From the NCBI GenBank assembly GCA_033980235.1, contig CM067065.1, positions 6,713,328 through 6,777,327 on the forward strand: a stretch of 64,000 bases of DNA. The letters run 5' to 3'. The translations under genes and the position numbers were made by a program. The notes beneath the pieces were generated by a model, which worked only from the letters and a program-made list of their open reading frames with translations, was not told where the DNA came from and ran no database searches. Shown here in pieces: positions 56,284-64,000 of this stretch (position 1 is its first letter; the number at the start of each line of letters is the position of its first letter). Origin of the DNA: Diadema setosum (taxonomy: Eukaryota; Echinodermata; Echinoidea; Diadematoida; Diadematidae).

Positions 56284-59200
56284 ATAATAATAATAATAAT
56301 TGATATGATTTATATAGCGCCAAATCCACTCTGCAGAGTGCTCTATGCGCGGAAGGAAGAGAAAGGGAAGGAGATAATTACAGGACATACAAATATCAAA
56401 TACATGTAATGAGTAATCAAACGGAGGCCTTAACAGAACAGGTTAGTTTTTAGACTGTTTTTAAAGGAGTCTGATGAAGAACAATTTTGTATGGCTGAAG
56501 GAAAGTTATTCCATAAGGTGGGAGCAGCATGGCCAAAGGCACGTGTGCACCGTATTGTAGTGAATCTTGGAATTATAAGAGAACCGGAGGTGGATGAGCG
56601 TAGAGATCTAGCAGGGATGTAATTATGGAGTAAGTCAATGTTAAACTGAGGAGCAGCGCCCTGAATGCAATGGAAAGTCAGAAGTAAAATCTTAAAACTA
56701 ATGCAATCTTTGACTGGTAACCAATGAAGTCATCTCAAAATAGGGGTGATGTGAATGTGCTTCTTGGTTAGTGTAGTGATGCGTGCTGCCGCATTTTGAA
56801 GCCTCTTTAGCATGGAAAGCTGAGTTTGAGATAAGTTAAATAAGACGGAGTTTCCAAAATCGTGCCTAGAGGATATCAAAGCATGGACTAATTTTTCGGT
56901 AGAAGATTTGTTCAAATATTTTCTAATGAAGCCGATATTGTGAAGTTGGTATCTTACAGATCTACGAATGCTAGAAACTTGATGAGACATAGTCTTCTTC
57001 TTCTTCTTCTTCCGTGTAGTACAGTCCATAAAATGTGTATCAGCGTACTAGTGTGTGGGCAGGTGTGGTGCAGGCATGTACAGTGTCATTAAAATGTCTA
57101 CAAAGTCACTATGTGCTGCTAAAAATACCCCTGGTTGTTAACGCAGTTGTATGTCCTGCACCCTCTTTTTGAATATATCTAGAGAGGTGCAGTTGACAGC
57201 ATCCAGAGGAAGGCTGTTCCACAACCGGATGGCATCTGGGAAGAATGATGATTTGTAACATAACGTTCTTGTGTGAGGGACAACAAATTCAGGGTATGTC
57301 CACGATGCAAGTACGGAGATGGTGCAGGTACGGTATAAGTCCGTGAGAGGTCCACTAGGGAGTTCATGACCCTGTACATCATTACTGCCTTCAGCTGGGC
57401 TCTGCGTTCTTGAAGTGTTTGCCAATGCAGTTGGTGAATCATTGGCGTAACACTCCTTGTCCATCGATAGTCGCTAAGGACAAAACGTGCGAAACGTCGC
57501 TGGACTTTCTCTAATTTGGTGATGTACTCCTGTGTAGAGGGGTCCTAGACAGTATTAGCATATTCTAGGATAGGGCGCAACAGAGTTGTGTAACAGAAGA
57601 TTTTTGTTTTCCTTGGGCAGGCGTTGATGTTCCTTCTGAGGAAAGCTGATGTTGAGTTTGCTTTCTTGCTTACGGTATCACCATGATGACTCCAGCTGAG
57701 GTTTTTGGTTAGGTGGACTCCAAGGTACTTTGCTGTGTCTGCCCTCAAAAGTGTCTGCCCATGGAGGCAGTAGGGCTGAGTGATAGGCTTCTGTTTCTTG
57801 TTTACAGTGAGAACCTGACACTTTGGGGGATTAAACTTCATGATCCAATCCTGTTCCCACTGCTGCAAAGCATTTAGATCTTGTTGTAGTGCAGAAGAAT
57901 CCTGTTCTGATGTGATTTTGCGATACAGCATGCAGTCATCTGCGAACACACGTACTTTCGTATCAGAAGTCAAGTACTCTGGCAAATCATTGATGTAGGC
58001 TAAAGAAGAAACATCAGAGGTCCAAGGACACTGCCTTGTGGCACCCCAGATGTAACGTCAGCGATTTTCGAGGATGTCCCCTCAAGGATCACCTGCTGAG
58101 TGCGGTCCTGCAGGAAGGCGGCTATCCAGTCATTCAACAAGCCCCGTATTCCATAAAACTGTAATTTGTATAGCAGCCTTTGGTGTGGGACTTTGTCAAA
58201 TGCTTTGGAGAGATCAAGTAGGATGACGTCGTGTTGTTCCCGAGCATCAATTCCTTTGGCCAGATCTTGAACAGGAAGGATGAGCTGGGTTTCACAGGAC
58301 CGTTTCTTGCGGAAGCCATGTTGTGCGTCATGTAGGACATTGTGGCTGTCTAGGTGATCCATGATGGAGCTGCATACGATGTGTTCCAGTATTTTACAAG
58401 AGACAGATGTTAGGGAGATTGGTCTGTAGTTACCCGGGTGGTTTCTTTCGCCTTTCTTATAGATGGGCACAACATTGGCTCTCCTCCAGTCACCAGGAAC
58501 TTCACCCTTATCCAAGGATGTCTGGAAAAACAGTGTGAATACTGGAGTAAGTTCTGCTGCAAGATCTTTCAACAATCTCACTGGGATGTCATCGGGTCAG
58601 GTTGCCTTGTGGATCTGAAGATTTGAGAGATGTTTAAACACACCACTTTCTGACACCACAATATTCTTCATGGCTGGGTACGGACTGGGGCCTTTGTCTA
58701 CCATGCAAGTTGGATCCTCATCGTGGTTAAACACTGATACGAATCGGTCATTCAAGATGTTGACTTATTACAATCTATAGCATTACACCCAGGTTGCGAC
58801 AGGTTTGGGACACACTAATTGACATGCCGGAAAAAGAGATGAAATTTTTGTCAAGTTTACCTAATTGTGTCGTCGAACCAAACATTAAAAACTCAGATTT
58901 ACCCGTATTCAATTTCAAAGAATGTGAGTTCAGCCATGAATAAACATCGTTCATATTGCATTCTCAAGCTGACTCAAAGCATGTAAGGCATCGACCTGGT
59001 TAGGTTTGAAAGATGAATAAAGTTGAATGTCATCAGCGTATATGTGATAATTAATTTTGTGCTGACAGAATGTGTCCCAGGCTAATAAGAAAAACGGAAA
59101 ACAATGTGGGCCCGCCCACAGAGCCCTGTGGAACACCGCAATTGAGAGGCATAGCATTTGATTTACAACTGTTGACACACACTGCCTGTGAATGGCATGA

Positions 59201-60325
59201 AAGGTAAGATTTAAACCATTCGTATGCCTGACCTTTAACACCAAGATATTGGAGGGTGTTTAACAAAATTGCATGGTTAGCGGTATCGAAGGCGGATGAC
59301 AAATCATGTAAAATCATAGCAGTAACATTTCCTCGATCCATTTCCTGTAGAATAAAATTCGACACATTAAGGAGGAGGGTTCCTACGCTATGGTAAGGAC
59401 GATATGCGGATTGAAAAGGATCGAATAAATCATTAACCAAGAGATAATCTGTAAGTATGGAGAAAACAATCCTTTCAAAAATTTAAAACAAAAATGGAAG
59501 GTTACACACGGGGCGGTAATTTTGGAGTGAATCTGGGTCTAAGGAAGTTTTTTTTTTTTTTTTTTCAAAAGAGGTGTTATATATGCACATTTCAAACATG
59601 ATGGGACGTAACACTGATCAATACTTAGGTTCACAATCATTGAAATAATAGGAACGAAAATGGATGAACAATATTTTATCAATATAGTGGGGACTGGATC
59701 TACATGACATGACTTGGGAGGTAAGAGCTTGGATCTCGTCGGGATCAGTGGGCTTCAGGGATTCAACAGAAGCTGTCGTGAGGGGCTCCTGTGCCGATTC
59801 GTCTGGACAGAGACTGTTACTGATAGTCTCTACCTTATTCCGAAAGTAGTTAATGAAAGTCTCGGCCATTGCAGAACTGTCCGTGAGGGATGGTAATGGT
59901 GAAGATTGCTTCCGATTGAGAAGGCGGTTGGCAACGGAGAAGAGCCGTTTGGAATCTTCGCCACAGTCTTCGATGAGGCCCACATAGTAAGATCGTTTGG
60001 CCTTTTTCAGCAGGGAGTTTACCACATTCTTCTGAGCACACAATAATGTCCTGTCAGTTTCAATTTTACCGTTGGAAAGCCATTTGCGCTCGAGTCTCCT
60101 ACGTTTCCGCTTCGCCACCGCAATGTCAGAGTTGTACCAAGGAGAGTCAGTGCATTTCCTGATCTTCCTAGTCTTTGCAGGAGCATGTATATCGAGGAGT
60201 CTGCTGAGCGCTGAGTTGTACTTTTCTACAACGCAGTCCACACTGTCAGTTGGGGAAAGCATCAATTTGCAGCTGAAAGTATTCTCGTTGATCTATCCTG
60301 TTGAATTTCTTGATATTGCGGCAGG
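56284..60325 (-). mobile_element. Outer LINE remnant (CR1/L2-like), split by another LINE
   Basis: 5' to 3' on the minus strand: the linker after the endonuclease (from about 60325, CRNIKKFNRID then PWYNSDIAVAKRKRRRLERK), reverse transcriptase blocks (59440-58951) with AFDTANH, GVPQGSV and YADDIQLY, then RNLGVML at about 58785. The sequence resumes at about 56990 with SSIRRSVRYQLHNIGF and runs HWLPVKDCISFKILLLTFHC to a stop near 56440. The 3' tail is an ATT repeat. The 5' end is truncated and frameshifts are present, so it is inactive. Confidence 0.85.
56985..58775 (-). mobile_element. Inner LINE remnant inserted into the outer LINE
   Basis: A 5'-truncated reverse transcriptase on the minus strand shows VVPIYKKGERNHPGNYRPIS, LLDLSKAFDKVPH, SGVPQGSVLGPL, FADDCMLY and KYLGVHL, and ends near 57138 with a short 3' UTR and a GAA repeat tail at 56996-57013. 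It has an in-frame stop near 58596 and a frameshift near 58000, so it is inactive. Both junctions fall inside the outer LINE's reading frame. Confidence 0.85.
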
Positions 60326-60397
60326 TGAATGATTACTGCTTTATTTCATTGGCAACTTATATTCTTTATACACATTAGAACTTATATGGCAAATACA

Positions 60398-60430
<33 letters not shown>
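60398..60430. repeat. (CA)n microsatellite
   Basis: About 16 tandem CA copies beside the truncated 5' end of the outer LINE. Confidence 0.9.
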
Positions 60431-60434
<4 letters not shown>

Positions 60435-61705
60435 ACCGTAATGGTATGATGTCTGTTTCATGGATCTTAAATGGGGGAAGAAAAATAGTTGGTAGGAAGG
60501 AGAGAAAAAGCGAGATCTTTAATAAAAAAATTGAAACTTATAACAACTGTGTGATTTCAGATAGAGCTAGAAAGTTTTTACGATTTTTTAGTTCCTTTAT
60601 TTCATTCTTACGTAGTTTCTGTATTTTCGTCCAAAATCATATATCATAAAGAATCTTTGTGATTATCAATAAGAATAAACTGACGATGAAACAAAAAAAT
60701 GGCAATAATACAATAAGAAGACATGTAAACTCAACATATAAGTATTTTCCCATTTTCACCATCAAAGTTGTAATTTAATAGTTGTAATAAACAATAAAGT
60801 TATGGTTGCGTATGCTTCATTTTTTAAGCACTGTCCATGTGTCTTAATTAGACCAAGTGAATCAGCAAGTGACAATTATCCATTAGTGGTATATAATAAC
60901 CGATATGAGGGTAGCCCAAATGAATATTAGGCTAGGTGAATATTATACCATGTTGAAATGAGACGAAGTGAAAATTAGACAAAGTGGCAATAAGCCGAAG
61001 CGGAAATTAGACCTAATTTTATTAGATCAACTGAAATTAGACTACGTTTTTGTAGGCGAATCGTTACTTAGACGGACTGGACATTAGACCATAGGAATTA
61101 GACGAAATACCATGGTAAAAATACCATGTGATTGTAGACAAACCGACTATAGCTCGAATGGTGTTAGCCCAGCTGGTGATTAGACCAAGTGAACTGGGCA
61201 AAGGAAAAAGAAGAACTAATAACCACAAATTATTGAGTCAGGAAAAATCATGATGTAAGTGATCCAAGAAAACTTTTATGTAATCCAATGTACATAATTG
61301 TGTACTGCGTATTATGTACATGCAGTATTATAATGCAATCAATTAATTTTGACACACCGTTGACGCGCTATTTGCACTAAAAATAGAAACTTTGACATTT
61401 GTTTAACATTTGTTATGGCATTTGTTGTTAATCTTATTAGGTGATCCAAGAATTTTTGACATTTGTGTTTGACGTGTTGATATTAATTTGCGGGTAATTC
61501 TGAGATCAACCTCCACCAATCGAGTTCCATCCCATTAAAGAGACAGACGGACAGAAAGACTAGGGAAGTATACGAAGAGAAGCTTCCCTTCACCTCCCTG
61601 GACAGACAAACGTTGATCAAATTGATTGTAGTATGTTTCACTATGTTTTATAATTTTATTGCAAGCAATGAGTTTTAGCATTTGTGGTCGATCTTGACAT
61701 CTGTA

Positions 61706-62988
61706 TGCTCTATAAGACGTAAATGCTAATATTCGTTCACATTCGTTGACATCACAAATCAGACAAGAACTGAGATTGACGTTATACTCTCAGTAGCTGC
61801 ACCGAATTGGCTTCATTCCTACGTTCAGAACGTGCAGATTCGTCATACAACAGCCGGATCCGTTTCTCGTCTATTAACTATTGTCATTATCACCTGAAAC
61901 TGCTTGTCCCTCTTCCTCACCTTTGTACGGAACTTCACCAGCACCCCATGGTGCAGTTGTCAATCCCTGATAGTTCCGAATGCTTTCCTTGAGCAGCAGC
62001 TATTGGCTTTCGACGGATTTCTGGTATTGTCTCCTTCTTCAGAGAAAAGTATATTATATTCTCCACACTCAAGACTAAATCAATAATATGACTTCAAAAG
62101 CAGCGCCTGATATAGGCCTTGTAGGCCTTGTACTGAAAAGAATGCTTTGTCGACGACTGTTCTGCTCTAAGACTATGCGTTTTAAAATGAGGCATTTTGC
62201 TGATCATTAACGGAGCAGTATGGGGAAACTGCTGTTATTGACCAAGAAACTAAGAAATAATGCTAGCAAACTTGCAATGGATAACAGTAACTTTACTCGT
62301 AAAATGTTCTAGTTATGTTTGCTCACATCTTGCACGATGAATACGTTGTTGCTGAAATGACTGCTGCTTCCTCTCTTGCATATGAGGTCTGCTTCTACAC
62401 CACAAAATATGGTGATCGTCCTTTTTTCTACAATTGCCCCTTCGCTCTGGAATTCTCTACCTGCGTATATATACATCTGAAAAACGCATGTTTACCGAGC
62501 TAGGCATCGGAAGACATTGGGCTGGCGTTTACAGTCTTCTTTTAGTGACAAACAGCAAAAAACAACAAAATTAACACAAGTGTCTCATTTTACGTGACGA
62601 AGGTCACAGCGAACGATTTTCTTCGCGGGATAAACGATTATTTGGACCTCTTAATGTGGAACGCCATGCATTTCAAAAGTCTTGAAAACCCATGATCAGA
62701 GATTGTTTTTGTTTTTGTTTTTGTGTTTGTTTGTTTGTTTGTTTGTTTGTTTGTTTTTTGGCTTATGCAGCGTTAGAAACCTGTGATCAGTAGTTTTTAC
62801 TTTTCCCAAGCAAAGAATAGGGCCTAGCCTCTGATCAGTGGTTTTCCCGACTTTTGCAACACATGGCATTCCATACCCGTAACGTCAAAGATTCACCGCG
62901 GCAGTCAACGTCTCTACTAGTTGTTATGAATTGGGGGTGTTGTTGGACAGGCACTGACTGGTCTTGATGACAATACCGAACTACTTAA
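61706..62988. other. Stretch without recognised gene; (GTTT)n at 62705-62757
   Basis: Short open frames near 61807-62086 and 62315-62503 have no recognisable family and no LRR pattern. A GTTT microsatellite is clear. Confidence 0.35.
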
Positions 62989-63510
62989 GGCCACCGCACA
63001 TTTCACGATCAGACTGGTCTTAAAGTCTTAAGCCAAGTTGGATCTTAAGACCAGTCGTACGACTGGACACCGCACACTATACGACCGAACCTTACGAGAC
63101 AGTAGGCTTACGACTGTAAAGCTCGCGTAGTGCGCAATGCGTGCGCTTGCATTTTACTGCAATGTGAATGGCTGAAAGCCTACGACTGCTCGTAGAAATT
63201 CAACATGTCAAATCTCTACAACTGGCGCTAAAGGCCACCGCACACTACACCATCAGACTGGTCTTAAAGTCTTAAGCCAAGCTGGGTCTTAAGACCAGTC
63301 GTACGACTGGACACCGCACACTATACGACCCGACTGTAAAGCGCGCGCAGTGCGCACTGCGTGCGCTTGCATTTTACTACATTGTGAATGGCTGAAAGCC
63401 TACGACAAGTCGTAGAAATTCAACATGTCAAATCTCTTCGACTGGCGCTAAGACCCAGTCGTACGACTAGAAAATGGCAAGACTGTGACGTCACACTTCT
63501 AGTCTTAAGG
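62989..63510. mobile_element. Tandemly duplicated palindromic element
   Basis: Two units (62989-63231 and 63232-63451) start aggccaccgcaca and share actggtcttaaagtcttaag, gtcgtacgactgg and attttactrcattgtgaatg. Each unit contains hairpins such as ccagtcgtacgactgg. The second unit lacks about 22 bp near aaccttacgagacagtagg. Confidence 0.75.
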
Positions 63511-64000
63511 TCTTAAAGAAGAAATTTATAGGAAGTACAGTGTAATATCATATAAATTGACTGTTTTCCATCATTTCATGTTATTTTGATTAATTTCTGA
63601 CATAAATCATGCAATAAAGTTGTCTCTGCTTTGAATATACGAATCTTTATTTTTACCAAATTTGAGCACTGGAAAAAGTTTGATGCGGCTACGAAAAAAA
63701 AAAAGTGCCAAATCTGTGACGTCACCACGTGTGAATGCAACCCTGTGGGATTTACGTATCTATAGGCAAACTGTGTGCACTTTTCAGGAAATTGGTGTGT
63801 AATTTGTTGTCAATCTAGAATGAATCGTCCGCCAAAACTATATATTCACGTCGTGAAATTGTTTGTGTTCATTGGAATCATATTTTAAACCAATAAATTT
63901 ACGGAAAAACAAAGTTTTAAATGCACAAAACCTATCGTCAGCTCAAGATTCACAATTGCCGTGATCAGCTGTTCCTTCGTACAGCCACAATTTGCTGTCA
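63511..64000. other. Window end, nothing recognised
   Basis: AT-rich sequence without coding or repeat features that could be supported. Confidence 0.35.

Larger units (their letters stand above)
55085..61705. mobile_element. Large foldback element with 15-16 bp tandem units, hosting nested LINEs
   Basis: Outer ends: aacgtcaaaatcgaccacta near 55089 and, inverted, tttgtggtcgatcttgac near 61680. Next come acaaatgtca words (55140-55300) mirrored by tgacatttgt words (61390-61470). Then about 20 tandem units like cacttggtctaattgc (55375-55700) are mirrored as reverse complements (60845-61200). The centre holds the LINE pair. The architecture matches sea urchin TU and Drosophila FB foldback elements. 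Confidence 0.75.

Noticed and set aside
55375..61200. CRISPR-like array
   Set aside because: Units are contiguous, without unique spacers, diverged and in inverted blocks. This is a eukaryotic foldback element.

Overview
This is a 64 kb piece of an intron-rich, repeat-dense animal genome. Spliceosomal GT/AG introns, exon phases typical of animal genes, LINE reverse transcriptases and many palindromic DNA elements show that it is not bacterial. The style of the NACHT-LRR gene and the foldback elements with arms of 15-16 bp tandem units (the architecture of sea urchin TU elements) suggest a marine deuterostome, most likely an echinoderm. The species cannot be fixed from sequence alone.

Two protein-coding genes can be built, both on the + strand. 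(1) 616-15147: eight exons of mitochondrial 3-ketoacyl-CoA thiolase (ACAA2), complete except for a short first exon that lies outside the window or was not recognised. All junctions keep frame and all three catalytic motifs are present. A polyadenylation signal follows at 15388. (2) 22703-54908: a six-exon model of an unusual receptor, with a signal peptide, two immunoglobulin domains, one transmembrane helix, a NACHT NTPase and the start of a leucine-rich repeat region. The exon phases agree (1-1-1-1-0) and the joined exons read through 855 codons. The gene probably continues with more LRR exons. An Ig ectodomain joined across a membrane to an NLR-type NTPase is the main discovery candidate here.

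Most of the rest is mobile DNA. Families seen more than once include: TTAA-flanked palindromic elements (7392, 7773, 8695, 13221, 15634, 15839, 38586, 39219, 46811); a ~700 bp element with TGTGACC termini (10263, 34583/39946, 43641); an element ending ACCTCYGCCAAG (891, 2286, 10287); a GAGACTCCAACT element (6088, 11931); and a palindromic element at 31202 and 46986. Large foldback structures occupy 23.3-25.4, 31.7-33.3, 35.1-37.7, 41.7-44.4 and 55.1-61.7 kb. Two LINE remnants at 56.3-60.3 kb are nested, one inserted into the other. A tRNA-like SINE lies at 20.77 kb.

Layout: 1-15.4 kb ACAA2 with element-filled introns; 15.4-22.7 kb intergenic repeats; 22.7-54.9 kb the Ig-NACHT gene, whose first modelled intron (17.4 kb) and fourth intron (7.2 kb) hold most of the elements; 54.9-64 kb a foldback element containing the nested LINEs, then a tandemly duplicated palindromic element. 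The two genes have no obvious functional link: one serves mitochondrial beta-oxidation, the other probably immune recognition at the cell surface.
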